A program made the translations under genes and the position numbers. Under the pieces are notes generated by a model. It had not been told where the DNA came from. It saw only the letters and a program-made list of their open reading frames with translations, and did no database searches. DNA of 64,000 nt from an uncultured beta proteobacterium (lineage in GTDB: Bacteria; Pseudomonadota; Gammaproteobacteria; Burkholderiales; Burkholderiaceae_C), in NCBI GenBank assembly GCA_903909815.1, contig CAIVXG010000007.1, positions 23,004-87,003 on the forward strand, written 5' to 3'. This document shows, piece by piece, positions 47,825-56,655 of the stretch (position 1 is its first letter; each line of letters opens with the position of its first letter).

Positions 47825-49108
47825 ATGGGTTTGACTTCAAAGATTTGTCGCAGAACTGTGATCGCACTGATGGCGTTCACTGCCAGCAGCGCCTTCGCAC
47901 AATTCAGGGTGGAAGTCTCGGGTGTGGGACTGACTCAAATGCCGATTGCGGTTGCCTCCTTTCGGGGAGAGGAGCAGGCGCCACAAAAGATCGCTGGCAT
48001 CGTGCAGGCGGATCTGCAGCGCAGCGGTCAATTTCGACTGGTCGAGGCCAGCGATCTGGCGTACGACGAATCCAGTCGGCCCGATGTCGCGCAGTGGCGG
48101 CAAAAGGGCGCCGATTCCCTCGTAACGGGCAGCATTGCGCGCCTGGCCGATGGTCGTTTTGATGTGAGATTTCGTCTCTGGGACATCGTGAAAGGCCAGG
48201 ATGTAGGCGGCCAAAGCTACGTGGTACAGCAGGCCGATTTGCGCCTGGTGGCGCATCGGGTGGCCGACTTTGTGTACGAGCGGTTGACCGGCGACAAGGG
48301 CATTTTTTCGACACGCATCGCCTATGTGACCAAGGCGGCGTCGCGCTACAACCTGTGGGTGGCGGACGCCGATGGTGAAAATGCCCAATCCGCGCTGGCC
48401 AGTCCCGAACCCATCATTTCTCCCGCATGGTCACCCACGGGCGGGCAACTGGCCTACGTCTCGTTCGAGTCGCGCAAGCCCGTGGTTTACGTGCACGACG
48501 TGGCCAGCGGCAAACGGCGATTGGTGGCGAACTTCAAGGGCTCCAACAGCGCGCCGGCCTGGGCGCCAGATGGAAAATCGCTCGTAGTCACCCTCAGTCG
48601 CGACGGTGCGTCCCAGCTGTACACGCTCGATGCCAATGGGGGGGAGCCGCGTCGGCTGACGCAATCGGGCAGCATTGACACCGAGCCCGCCTACTCACCG
48701 GATGGTCGCTACATTTATTTCGTCAGTGATCGCGGCGGCGCGCCGCAGATTTACAGAATGGCGCCCAGCGGTGCCGGCGTGGAACGAGTGACCTTCGTGG
48801 GCAACTACAACATCTCCCCGGCGCTGAGTCCTGACGGACGCTGGCTGGCCTACATATCGCGCGTGGGCGGAGCCTTCAAGCTGCACATCATGGAACTTGC
48901 CAGTGGCACGGTGACTGCGATCACGGACAGCACAAGTGATGAAAGTCCCAGTTTTTCGCCCAATAGCAGACTCATTGTCTTTGCCACGCATCAGCAGGGC
49001 AAAGAGGCTTTGATGACCAGCACCCTGGATGGAAAGATCAAGGCACGCCTGGCAGGTCAGGGCGGCGACATACGGGAGCCGGACTGGGGACCGTTTCAAA
49101 AGCAATAG
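47825..49108 (+). CDS. tolB: Tol-Pal system periplasmic protein TolB
   Basis: Periplasmic component linking Pal to the inner-membrane Tol complex during cell division and outer-membrane constriction. 427 residues with signal peptide (VIALMAFTASSAFA), an N-terminal mixed domain (residues 26-150), then a six-bladed propeller shown by repeats such as SPAWSPTGGQLAYVS, APAWAPDGKSLVVT, EPAYSPDGRYIYFVSD and SPALSPDGRWLAYIS. Length is normal. tolQ, tolR and tolA, usually just upstream, are not here. pal follows 87 bp downstream. Confidence 0.96.
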   Translation: MGLTSKICRRTVIALMAFTASSAFAQFRVEVSGVGLTQMPIAVASFRGEEQAPQKIAGIVQADLQRSGQFRLVEASDLAYDESSRPDVAQWRQKGADSLVTGSIARLADGRFDVRFRLWDIVKGQDVGGQSYVVQQADLRLVAHRVADFVYERLTGDKGIFSTRIAYVTKAASRYNLWVADADGENAQSALASPEPIISPAWSPTGGQLAYVSFESRKPVVYVHDVASGKRRLVANFKGSNSAPAWAPDGKSLVVTLSRDGASQLYTLDANGGEPRRLTQSGSIDTEPAYSPDGRYIYFVSDRGGAPQIYRMAPSGAGVERVTFVGNYNISPALSPDGRWLAYISRVGGAFKLHIMELASGTVTAITDSTSDESPSFSPNSRLIVFATHQQGKEALMTSTLDGKIKARLAGQGGDIREPDWGPFQKQ

Positions 49109-49195
49109 CGTGGTGTCAAGTGGGGTGCTTGGGCTGCAAAGCGCGGCCCGTCATGAAGGTTCGTTCGTTCGCGTTAAACAAAAGGGAGTTGATTC

Positions 49196-49726
49196 ATGCG
49201 TTTGATCTTGTGCGCCGCTGCGGTGGTGTGGGTGTTGGCGGGTTGTGCGTCCGGTGTCAGACTGGATGATGTCCCGGTCGAGGACAAGAGCGCGACTCTG
49301 GTGAATGCTGGCGCGGCTGCAGGCACTGCCTCGGGCGCCATCAGCGGTGTGGCACCCGTGGTTGCGTCTCGTGACAATGGGGGCGCAGCGGCGCCAACCG
49401 ATGGCAAACTGGTGTATTTCGACTACGACAGTTTTGTGATCCGGCCAGAGTTTCAGTCTGTGATGGAATCCCACGCGCGTTTGTTGACTGCGGATCGCCA
49501 GCGCAGGCTGGCGATAGAAGGCCACACCGACGAGCGTGGAGGCAGGGAATACAACCTGGCGCTGGGACAAAAGCGGGCCGAGGCTGTGCGCCAGGCGCTG
49601 AGTCTGCTGGGGGTGGGCGAGGCGCAGCTTGAATCCGTGAGCTTTGGTAAAGAAAAGCCTGCAGTGCCAGGCAGTGATGAAGCGGCCATGGCCAAGAATC
49701 GACGCGCAGAACTGAGGATGAAATGA
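49196..49726 (+). CDS. pal: Peptidoglycan-associated lipoprotein
   Basis: Outer-membrane lipoprotein binding peptidoglycan and TolB. Signal peptide with lipobox VLAGC (Cys16 or nearby), an Ala/Gly-rich linker, and a C-terminal OmpA-like domain starting LVYFDYDSFVI, with LAIEGHTDERGGREYNLALGQKRA as the peptidoglycan-binding motif. It ends KNRRAELRMK. 176 residues, standard. The stop overlaps the cpoB start as ATGATGA. Confidence 0.96.
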   Translation: MRLILCAAAVVWVLAGCASGVRLDDVPVEDKSATLVNAGAAAGTASGAISGVAPVVASRDNGGAAAPTDGKLVYFDYDSFVIRPEFQSVMESHARLLTADRQRRLAIEGHTDERGGREYNLALGQKRAEAVRQALSLLGVGEAQLESVSFGKEKPAVPGSDEAAMAKNRRAELRMK

Positions 49727-50526
49727 TGAATACATCGAGCTTTTCAGGGCCGAGCTGGGTTGTGCGCCTGCTGCTCTGCGCTGCCACGTTGGCGTATGTC
49801 GGCGCAGCCCAAGCCAGTCTTCTGGAAGATGACGAGGCGCGCAAAGCCATTCTGGATTTGCGCCAGCGCGTGGAGTCGGTGCGCAAGCAACAGGATGCGC
49901 AGCTGCTCGAACAGGCGCACAAGTCAGACGAGGAGAACACGCAATTGCGCCGCAGTTTGGTTGACCTGCAGAATCAGATCGAGAGTTTGCGGGCCGATGT
50001 GGCCCGAATGCGGGGTCAGGACGAACAGCTGCAGCGTGACCTGTCAGAGTCTCAGCGACATCTGAACGATGCGACTGCGGCCGTGGATGAGCGGCTGCGC
50101 AAATTGGAGCCGTCGCGCGTGAGCGTGGATGGCAAGGAATTTCTGGCTGAGCCAACCGAGCGCCGGGACTATGAAGCAGCGCTGGCGCTTTTGAAGAAGG
50201 GCGAATTCGAAGCGGTTCAACCCCGGTTTGTGGAGTTCATTCAGCGCTACGGGCAAAGTGGTTACCGAAATTCTGCGCTTTTCTGGTTGGGAAATGCCCA
50301 GTACGCCACACGTGACTACAAGGAGGCCATCATCAATTTCCGCACGCTCCTGAGCCAGGCTCCGGATCACCCGCGGGTGCCCGAGGCGCTGCTGTCGATT
50401 GCCAACTGCCAACTTGAACTCAAGGACACGAAATCGGCCCGCAAGACCCTGGACGAGATCATCAAGTCCTATCCGCAATCCGACACCGCCGCTGCTGCCA
50501 AGGATCGGCTGGCACACCTGAAATGA
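49723..50526 (+). CDS. cpoB: Cell division coordinator CpoB (YbgF)
   Basis: Periplasmic protein coordinating septal peptidoglycan synthesis with outer-membrane constriction through TolA. 267 residues: signal peptide (LLLCAATLAYVGAAQA), coiled coil (about residues 45-125, with LRQRVESVRKQQDAQLLEQ and RADVARMRGQDEQLQRDL), then TPR repeats (YEAALALLKKGEFEAVQPRF, SALFWLGNAQYATRDYKEAI, DHPRVPEALLSIANCQLEL, SDTAAAAKDRLAHL). Standard length and position after pal. Confidence 0.94.
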   Translation: MMNTSSFSGPSWVVRLLLCAATLAYVGAAQASLLEDDEARKAILDLRQRVESVRKQQDAQLLEQAHKSDEENTQLRRSLVDLQNQIESLRADVARMRGQDEQLQRDLSESQRHLNDATAAVDERLRKLEPSRVSVDGKEFLAEPTERRDYEAALALLKKGEFEAVQPRFVEFIQRYGQSGYRNSALFWLGNAQYATRDYKEAIINFRTLLSQAPDHPRVPEALLSIANCQLELKDTKSARKTLDEIIKSYPQSDTAAAAKDRLAHLK

Positions 50527-50629
50527 AGGCGGCTACAGCTTGCGCGCGCACAAATGTGCTCTGTCAGCAGGTCGTGAAGGCTTGCAGGCAGGATGGCTGG
50601 TGCGACGCTGTTGACAGGCACGGCCGCTT

Positions 50630-51394
50630 ATGACGGTTGATGACCACCAGCGCCGGTTCGGCGCGCTGGATCGGCTTTTCGGCGTGGCCGGTGCGGCCAG
50701 GATCAGCGCCAGCCACGTTGCCGTGGTCGGCATCGGTGGTGTCGGATCGTGGTCTGCCGAGGCGCTGGCCCGCAGCGGGGTGGGGCGCCTGACATTGATT
50801 GACCTGGACCATATCGCCGTGTCCAACGTGAATCGGCAAATTCACGCCTTGGAGCCCAGTTTGGGGCAGGCCAAGGTGCTGGCCATGAAGGAACGCATCG
50901 CGCTCATCAACCCGGCGTGTGAGGTCACGTGCGTGGAGGAATTTGTTGATCCCGAAAACTGGCCTGAGCTGCTGCCACCCGGAGTGACTGCGGTGATCGA
51001 CGCCTGCGATCAGGTCAAAGCGAAGCTGGCCATGGCCGTGTGGGCGCGCCGTGCCGACGTGCTTTTCATCGCGGTAGGCGCGGCAGGGGGCAAGCGCCAT
51101 GCACACCTGGTCGATATCGACGATCTGGCCAGCACCACGCACGACCCCCTGCTGGCCCAATTGCGCTACCGCATGCGCAAGCATCACGGCGCACCGGCCT
51201 CAGGGAAAAAAATCGGAACCATGTGCGTCTTCAGTCGCGAGCCTGTGCGCTCCCCTGGTGTGGAGTGCGCAACGCCCACGGATGGAAGTCTGAATTGCCA
51301 CGGCTACGGGTCGTCGGTGGGGGTGACGGCAACGTTCGGGTTTTGTGCCGCGAGTTGGGTGTTGGACCGGATCGCAGCGCAAGCCCCTGGATGA
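50630..51394 (+). CDS. tcdA: tRNA threonylcarbamoyladenosine dehydratase (cyclic t6A synthase)
   Basis: E1-like enzyme that cyclises t6A37 in ANN-decoding tRNAs with ATP. 254 residues with FGVAGAARISASHVAVVGIG-type entry and the nucleotide fold VVGIGGVGSWSAEALARSGVGRLTLIDLD (about residues 24-52), then VSNVNRQIHALEPSLGQAK, the conserved RQ motif. AVIDACDQVKAKLAM and CHGYGSSVGVTATFGF are typical later blocks. Starts 103 bp after cpoB. Confidence 0.92.
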   Translation: MTVDDHQRRFGALDRLFGVAGAARISASHVAVVGIGGVGSWSAEALARSGVGRLTLIDLDHIAVSNVNRQIHALEPSLGQAKVLAMKERIALINPACEVTCVEEFVDPENWPELLPPGVTAVIDACDQVKAKLAMAVWARRADVLFIAVGAAGGKRHAHLVDIDDLASTTHDPLLAQLRYRMRKHHGAPASGKKIGTMCVFSREPVRSPGVECATPTDGSLNCHGYGSSVGVTATFGFCAASWVLDRIAAQAPG

Positions 51395-51433
51395 TGGTGG
51401 TCAGCTCGGCGGCCTTGGCAGATTCAAACACGC

Positions 51434-51439
51434 TATAAT
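51434..51439 (+). promoter_or_regulatory. -10 element (TATAAT) for tRNA-Lys
   Basis: Perfect TATAAT in the 90-bp gap before tRNA-Lys. A TTGGCA at 51415-51420 is only 13 bp upstream, too close to serve as its -35, so the -35 is not assigned. Confidence 0.55.
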
Positions 51440-51485
51440 TTACGGCTGTGCTGCGATTTGAAAAAATCGACAGCGGCCGCATCGG

Positions 51486-51561
51486 GGGACGTTAGCTCAG
51501 TTGGTAGAGCAGCGGACTTTTAATCCGTTTGTCGTGGGTTCGACCCCCGCACGTCCCACCA
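51486..51561 (+). tRNA. tRNA-Lys (anticodon TTT)
   Basis: 76 nt with CCA encoded. Acceptor stem GGGACGT/ACGTCCC, D-arm with AGCTCAGTTGGTAGAGC, anticodon loop CTTTTAA with TTT, T-loop GGTTCGACCC. Matches the bacterial tRNA-Lys pattern closely. Confidence 0.97.
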
Positions 51562-51585
51562 TATCAAATGGCCCTGATTCTCCTC

Positions 51586-51608
51586 AAAGCCAACGTTCAG
51601 TTGGCTTT
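51586..51608 (+). terminator. Terminator-like hairpin after tRNA-Lys
   Basis: AAAGCCAAC and GTTGGCTTT form a perfect 9-bp stem around a 5-nt loop, 24 bp after the tRNA. The following bases (GCCCTTTG) are only partly T-rich. Confidence 0.65.
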
Positions 51609-51862
51609 GCCCTTTGCAGCCGTGAGAATTTTTCGCGTCGGTCTATGTTACGCTCTCCTGATTGAATTTCGGTTGACAATGCGGCAGGCGAATTTTGATG
51701 CGCTCGGCGCGTGAAAGCGCTGACATTCATGACTCGGTGCGCCGTGCTGCCGACACATCAATGGTTGGCCCGATTCTGTGAAACTCTAAACCTATTGCGT
51801 TCAAGCATGCCCGCACTGCCAAACTTCATTGCTATAAGTCGTTGTCGAGGGGGTATTTGACG
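51609..51862. other. Leader region before the pilus assembly genes
   Basis: About 250 bp with no credible gene. A perfect TTGACA lies at 51673-51678, but the sequence 17 bp later (TGATGC) is a poor -10. TATAAG at 51833-51838 would give a very short leader before the ATG at 51863. Confidence 0.4.
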
Positions 51863-52942
51863 ATGCGCTGGCCCTGGAACTCTAAGGCAAACAAGGACTC
51901 CCTGGTGATTTCCTGGACGTCTTCAACGTTTGCCTACGTACAGGCGCGCCAGGCAAGTGACGGGCTGTTCCAGGTCGCACGCTTTGGGGTCGAACATCGC
52001 GGCGGCGCCGCAGTGGATGAATTCATTCGTCGAATTCAAGGGCTGGGCTTGAGTGCTGAAGCGCTGCATGTCGTGTTGCTTCCGCAGCAATACCAACTCT
52101 TGCAAATTGAAGCGCCCCCGGTTCCCCCCGACGAAATCCGTTCGGCCGCGCGCTGGAAGATCAGGGATATGGTCAGTAGTCATCTGGATGATTTGACGCT
52201 GGATGTGATGCGCGTCGGTGACGAGCAGGTGCGCGCGACCGGTCAGATGTTCGTGGTGGTTGCGCGCAATACACTGGTGCGTGAAGTGCTGGAGTTGGGT
52301 GAAAAGCTGCGCTGTCCGGTTCAGGTGATCGAGGTGCACGACACCGCGCAGCGCAATCTTCAGAGTCTGCTGGCGCAAAAGGACGATGCGGTCGACCGGG
52401 CCCATGCAGCCCTGGTGATTGTCAACAGCGATTTGGCGGTTCTGACCATCTGCTCCCACGGCGAGCTTTTTTATTCCCGCCATATCGAATTGGGCCAGGG
52501 ATTTTTTCAAGGCACTTGGTTGAGCCACACCCCTGTGCTGGCGCCAGGTGCAGATGCATCGTTGTCGGTGCCCGACTATGTTCCTTCCCTGAGTTCCTAC
52601 GATGAGGCGTTGTCAGAGGCGCACGGAGCTAGCCCTGGCGCCACGGTCCAGCCTACCGCTCCGATAGACGAACGCGCGCAAAGATTTGTGGTGGAGGTGC
52701 AGCGTTCGCTCGACGTGTGGGAGCGAACCTGGTCCAAGATCCCACTTGAGGATGTCAAGGTCTATGCGGGTGAGCGTACGCAGGAGTTGGCGCAGTGGTT
52801 GAGTCAGGAACTGGGTCTGCAGGTTACGGCGATGGATATTGAGCCCTATTTTCCGGGGTTCGAGGGTGGATCGGATGCTGATCGCACTTTGTGTTGGCCC
52901 TTGCTGGGTGGTTTGCTGCGCACGGGGGGCCGAGTGCTCTGA
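51863..52942 (+). CDS. mshI: MSHA biogenesis protein MshI-like (PilM/GspL-type)
   Basis: A 359-residue cytoplasmic protein with an actin-like fold as in PilM and GspL (LVISWTSSTFAYVQARQ, then LHVVLLPQQYQLLQIEAPPVP and AARWKIRDMVSSHLDDLTLD). These two blocks are typical of MshI. It anchors the inner-membrane platform of an MSHA-type pilus or type II-like machine. A long insert (about residues 230-275) is Pro/Ser/Ala-rich. ATG 51863 follows a G-rich stretch that can act as ribosome-binding site. First gene of a seven-gene run. Confidence 0.8.
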   Translation: MRWPWNSKANKDSLVISWTSSTFAYVQARQASDGLFQVARFGVEHRGGAAVDEFIRRIQGLGLSAEALHVVLLPQQYQLLQIEAPPVPPDEIRSAARWKIRDMVSSHLDDLTLDVMRVGDEQVRATGQMFVVVARNTLVREVLELGEKLRCPVQVIEVHDTAQRNLQSLLAQKDDAVDRAHAALVIVNSDLAVLTICSHGELFYSRHIELGQGFFQGTWLSHTPVLAPGADASLSVPDYVPSLSSYDEALSEAHGASPGATVQPTAPIDERAQRFVVEVQRSLDVWERTWSKIPLEDVKVYAGERTQELAQWLSQELGLQVTAMDIEPYFPGFEGGSDADRTLCWPLLGGLLRTGGRVL

Positions 52943-52950
52943 GTGAATTC

Positions 52951-53583
52951 ATGCCGCAACAAATCAATTTATTTACCCCCATTCTGCTGACACGCAAGCG
53001 GTATTTTTCCAGCCAGGCCATGGCGGTGGCGCTGCTGGTGTTTCTGGTGTTGGGTGGTGCGCTGTGCGCCTACGGTGTGTGGAGCTTGAATAGCTCCAGC
53101 GAGGTGCTCAAGCGTGAACTGACGTCGCGCGCAAGCGAAAGGGAACTGCTTGTGAACGCCATCAAGGCGCACAACTCGGGTTCTGTGCCCAGTCTGGACG
53201 CGGTACTGACGGAGAAAAAGCTGCTGGACGCGCAATTGCAGCAGCGTGAAGCCATTCTGGAACAGCTGCGTCGTGGACTCGTGCCAAGTGGGGGCGGTCA
53301 TGCAGCGCGTATGCGGCTGGTGGCACAGAGTATTCCTGCGGCAGTCTGGATTACCGAGATCGTTGCGGACGATCTACAACTGGAGGTTCGCGGCTTCACG
53401 GCTGAGCCTTCAACGCTGAATGAGTGGGTTGCTCGTTTGGGCCAAAGTCCGCTGCTCAAGGGCCAATCGCTGGCCGCGGTGAAAGTCGAGCGTGCGCCGG
53501 GTGACGGCGCCAAATTGTGGTCTTTTTCCTTGTTGAGTGCCACCAGTGTGCCCAGCGCTGCAGCATCGGGAGTGGTTCCATGA
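52951..53583 (+). CDS. PilN/GspL-C-type pilus assembly protein (second MshI part)
   Basis: A 210-residue protein with a short cytoplasmic start (MPQQINLFTPILLTRKRYF, the QxNLF motif seen in PilN-type proteins), one membrane helix (MAVALLVFLVLGGALCAYGVW), then a coiled coil (SSEVLKRELTSRASEREL) and a small periplasmic ferredoxin-like domain. It fills the position of MshI2/PilN between the MshI-like and MshJ-like genes. ATG 52951 starts 8 bp after the preceding stop. Confidence 0.75.
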   Translation: MPQQINLFTPILLTRKRYFSSQAMAVALLVFLVLGGALCAYGVWSLNSSSEVLKRELTSRASERELLVNAIKAHNSGSVPSLDAVLTEKKLLDAQLQQREAILEQLRRGLVPSGGGHAARMRLVAQSIPAAVWITEIVADDLQLEVRGFTAEPSTLNEWVARLGQSPLLKGQSLAAVKVERAPGDGAKLWSFSLLSATSVPSAAASGVVP

Positions 53584-54227
53584 AGCCATGGTGGATTCGG
53601 CACAGTTCGAGAATCGACGCGCTGGCACTGCGTGAGCGCATATTGCTGCTGTTGTCGGTGATGGTGTGCTTCATGGCCGCAGCGGACACGCTGTGGCTGT
53701 CGCCAGCTCAGAATGTGCAGAAGAAGTTGGCTCTGGCGGTGACGCGTGAAAACGGCGAGCTTGAAGCTTTGCGCATCCAGTTGCGTGCGGGTCAGTCTCG
53801 TTCAGGACCGGATCCGATCACCACCGCGCGCCAGCAGATGGGCGAGTCACAGCAGCGACTTGATCAGGTGAACCGGGATATCGTCGCTGCCAGCAGCCTG
53901 TCCGATCAGGGGGCTGGCCTGCCCCAGGTACTGGTTCATTTTTTGCGCCGACATGAACGACTGACTCTAGTGCGTACGGCAACGTTGGCCGGCGATGGAG
54001 CAGGAACCCAAGCGCTTGGCCGGCCAACGCCCCTTGCCGGCGTGACGGCAATCCAGCGCCAGGGATTGGAACTCACCGTGTCGGGCCCTTATCTGGAATT
54101 GATGAACTATGTTCAAACGCTGGAGCAGGTCTTGCCTACGCTGCGTTGGGGGACCATGAAATTGAACAGCGAGAAGATGCCACCCCAACTGACGCTGCAA
54201 GTGTTCCTGGTCGGAGTGCAATCATGA
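53580..54227 (+). CDS. mshJ: MshJ-like (PilO/GspM-type) pilus assembly protein
   Basis: A 215-residue bitopic membrane protein: basic N-terminus (MKPWWIRHSSRIDALALRER), helix ILLLLSVMVCFMAAADTLWL, coiled coil (QNVQKKLALAVTRENGELEALR) and a C-terminal periplasmic domain with GLELTVSGPYLELMNYVQTLEQVLP, the pattern of PilO/GspM. Named from order and topology. The ATG overlaps the preceding stop and its own stop overlaps the next ATG (ATGA). Confidence 0.72.
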   Translation: MKPWWIRHSSRIDALALRERILLLLSVMVCFMAAADTLWLSPAQNVQKKLALAVTRENGELEALRIQLRAGQSRSGPDPITTARQQMGESQQRLDQVNRDIVAASSLSDQGAGLPQVLVHFLRRHERLTLVRTATLAGDGAGTQALGRPTPLAGVTAIQRQGLELTVSGPYLELMNYVQTLEQVLPTLRWGTMKLNSEKMPPQLTLQVFLVGVQS

Positions 54228-54757
54228 ACCGCGGCTTGGCCGTTGGGACGAAACGCATTCGAGGGGCGTTGACGGCAGCCATTTTTTGGCTTGCGGCGGG
54301 TGCAAACCCCAGCACCCAGGCACAGGCGTTGCGCGATCCTACGGTAGCGCCCGCAGGTGTTGCCGGTGCCGCGCATCCGGGTGCGTCGGCCGCGGGCAGA
54401 AGCGATGGCAAGCCGCTGTCGGTGATGGTGGTGGATGGGCGGGCCTTCGTTGTGTCCGGCTCGCGTCTGTACGCTCAGGGCGGCAAGCTGGGGTCGGCCA
54501 CCATCGAGCGCATCAGTGAGACCCAGATCTGGCTGCGCGACGGCAAGGAACTGCGCAAGGTCAACTTGTACTCGGGTGTGCAGCGCCTGCCCCACGTGCC
54601 GGCGAAGACTGAACCGCGCTGTGACCTCGAACAGGCGGCAGTGTCCATCGAGTCCAGCGTCGATAGCCGTGCCAACGTTAACAAGAAATCAGCAATTAGC
54701 CGGGGCGGCGCGCCGGTGCCGAGAACGGCCCCCGCGTGCAAGAGTGCCGCGCCGTGA
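54224..54757 (+). CDS. mshK: MshK-like (PilP/GspC-type) periplasmic protein
   Basis: A 177-residue exported protein. After a hydrophobic leader (ALTAAIFWLAAGANPSTQAQA) it has the DPT motif (LRDPTVAP) and a compact beta domain (LSVMVVDGRAFVVSGSRLYAQ, IERISETQIWLRDGKELRKV, NLYSGVQR), the pattern of MshK/PilP homologues that link the inner-membrane complex to the secretin. The C-terminal 45 residues are Ala/Ser/Pro-rich and unrelated. Assigned mostly by position before the secretin. Confidence 0.65.
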   Translation: MNRGLAVGTKRIRGALTAAIFWLAAGANPSTQAQALRDPTVAPAGVAGAAHPGASAAGRSDGKPLSVMVVDGRAFVVSGSRLYAQGGKLGSATIERISETQIWLRDGKELRKVNLYSGVQRLPHVPAKTEPRCDLEQAAVSIESSVDSRANVNKKSAISRGGAPVPRTAPACKSAAP

Positions 54758-54792
54758 GCTCACCCCCGCCTTTGATTGTAGGAACGAATTCA

Positions 54793-56655
54793 ATGCATAC
54801 AAGCCATCAACCGATAGCCGCCATGTTCAGCTTGAAACCTGGGAACACGATGCGTTCAAGACTTGTGATGGCGATTTCGCTGTCGCTAGGGATGGGACTG
54901 TTGGCCGGATGTGCCGCGCCCTATAGCGCCCGGCCCGCTTCGCCCAGCGATGATGCGCGGACGCAGGCGCCGACGCGCGGCGCGACGGCACTTGCGGCCA
55001 GCGTTCCTGCGCGCGTGAGCGAGGCCTTGGCCGAGCCCGTAGTGGCAGTCGCAGTCTTGCCGGAGCCGCGCCTGGATCTGCTGGTGAACAATGCTCAGGC
55101 GCGCGACGTCTTTTTGGCGATCGTGGCGGACACACGCTATAGCATGCTGATGCATCCGGATGTCAGCGGCACGCTTTCAGTCACGCTGCGCGGTGTCACG
55201 GTGCAGGAGGCGCTGGAGTCGATTCGCGACGTCTATGGCTATGACTTCAAGCTGGAAGGGCGGCGCATCACCGTCTACGCACCAACACTGCAAACGCGCA
55301 TCTTCACGGTCAACTACCCGAACTCTCAACGCCAGGGAATGAGCGACTTGCGAGTGTCTGCGGGCCTGGTTTCCGGTGCGGCCGCAAGCACCAGCGGCAC
55401 TCCGGGAGGCAGCGGCACAGGGGCACCCAACGGCAATGCGGCAGCGTCCGCGTCGGGCGCCAATAATGCGTCACAGCAGACGGAAAGTACCCGAATCTCG
55501 ACCACGTCGCGCAGTGATTTCTGGACCGAGTTGACCGATGCCGTGAAGGGCATGGTGGGCAAGGGTGAAGGGCGCAGCGTCTTCGCCAGCCCGCAGGCCG
55601 GCATCATGGCGGTCAAGGCGATGCCGGAGGAGTTGCGTCAGGTCGATCAGTTTCTCAAAGCCGCCCGCATCGCGGTGGAGCGCCAGGTCATGCTGGAAGC
55701 GAAGATCGTGCAGGTCGAGTTGAGCGAGGGCTATCAAAGCGGCATCGACTGGTCGGGCTTGCGCAATGTCGGCAAGAGTACGGGTGCCATCGGCATCTCA
55801 GGCGGCGGGGCCAACAATGTATTGACCAATGGCGCGCTGCCCAATTTGCCCGGGTTCCCCGCGGCCTTGGGCACGCCACTGTTGGCGGACAGTGTGCCGC
55901 TGCCCACGACCGGCGGCGGCATGTTCGGTCTGGCGCTGGCAACCACCGGTTTCCAGGCGGTGCTGGGTTTTCTGGAAACACGGGGCGACGTGCAGATCCT
56001 GTCCAGCCCCCGCATTGCGACGCTGAACAATCAGAAGGCCGTGCTCAAGGTCGGAACCGACGCCTATTTCGTGACCAATGTGTCCGGGGGCAATGCCGCT
56101 CAAGCCGTGTCCAGCGGCGTCAGCACCACGCCCACGATGCCGTCTTTGACGCTGACCCCGTTCTTTTCGGGTATTGCGCTGGACGTGACGCCGCAGATCG
56201 ACGAGGCCAACAACATCACACTTCACATTCATCCATCGGTAACCAGCGTGACCGAGGTAGTCAAACAGATCAACCTGGGTGCGGCCGGAAACTACCAGTT
56301 GCCGCTGCCGTCGAGCAGCGTGAACGAGTCCGACACCATGGTGCGATTGCTGGATGGAAACATCGTGGCGATTGGCGGATTGATGCAGGTTGAATCCAGC
56401 CGCACGTCTTCGGGCATGCCCGGGTCAACCGATGTGCCGTTCTTTTCCTCGCTGTTGGGCAATCGCGCCAACATGGGCTCGAAGAAGGAACTCGTGGTTC
56501 TGATCAAGCCCTCGATCGTCCGTACCGCGCAGGATTGGGAGCAACAAACCCGCCATTCGCAGTCAGGCATGGAAGAGTTGGACAGCGCCCACAACCGCAT
56601 CATCCGTCTCGAGGGTGCTGCCGATCCCATACGCAAACCGGCCGCGGCGCCCTGA
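54793..56655 (+). CDS. mshL: Type II/MSHA secretin MshL (GspD-like)
   Basis: Outer-membrane secretin through which the pilus or secreted protein passes. 620 residues: lipobox GLLAGC (about residues 36-41), N-domains with PRLDLLVNNAQARDVFLAIV and VSGTLSVTLRGVTVQEALE (STN-like), a Gly/Ser/Ala-rich linker (about 195-235), then the secretin core with IVQVELSEGYQSGIDWSGL, GDVQILSSPRIATLNNQKAVLKVG, ITLHIHPSVTSV and the VPFFSSLLGNRANMGSKKELVVLIKP signature. ATG 54793 has AGGA at 54780-54783; ATG 54850 would also keep the lipobox. Confidence 0.88.
   Translation: MHTSHQPIAAMFSLKPGNTMRSRLVMAISLSLGMGLLAGCAAPYSARPASPSDDARTQAPTRGATALAASVPARVSEALAEPVVAVAVLPEPRLDLLVNNAQARDVFLAIVADTRYSMLMHPDVSGTLSVTLRGVTVQEALESIRDVYGYDFKLEGRRITVYAPTLQTRIFTVNYPNSQRQGMSDLRVSAGLVSGAAASTSGTPGGSGTGAPNGNAAASASGANNASQQTESTRISTTSRSDFWTELTDAVKGMVGKGEGRSVFASPQAGIMAVKAMPEELRQVDQFLKAARIAVERQVMLEAKIVQVELSEGYQSGIDWSGLRNVGKSTGAIGISGGGANNVLTNGALPNLPGFPAALGTPLLADSVPLPTTGGGMFGLALATTGFQAVLGFLETRGDVQILSSPRIATLNNQKAVLKVGTDAYFVTNVSGGNAAQAVSSGVSTTPTMPSLTLTPFFSGIALDVTPQIDEANNITLHIHPSVTSVTEVVKQINLGAAGNYQLPLPSSSVNESDTMVRLLDGNIVAIGGLMQVESSRTSSGMPGSTDVPFFSSLLGNRANMGSKKELVVLIKPSIVRTAQDWEQQTRHSQSGMEELDSAHNRIIRLEGAADPIRKPAAAP

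Noticed and set aside
51415..51439. TTGGCA/TATAAT promoter pair for tRNA-Lys
   Set aside because: Spacing is 13 bp, too short for a sigma-70 promoter; only the -10 is kept.
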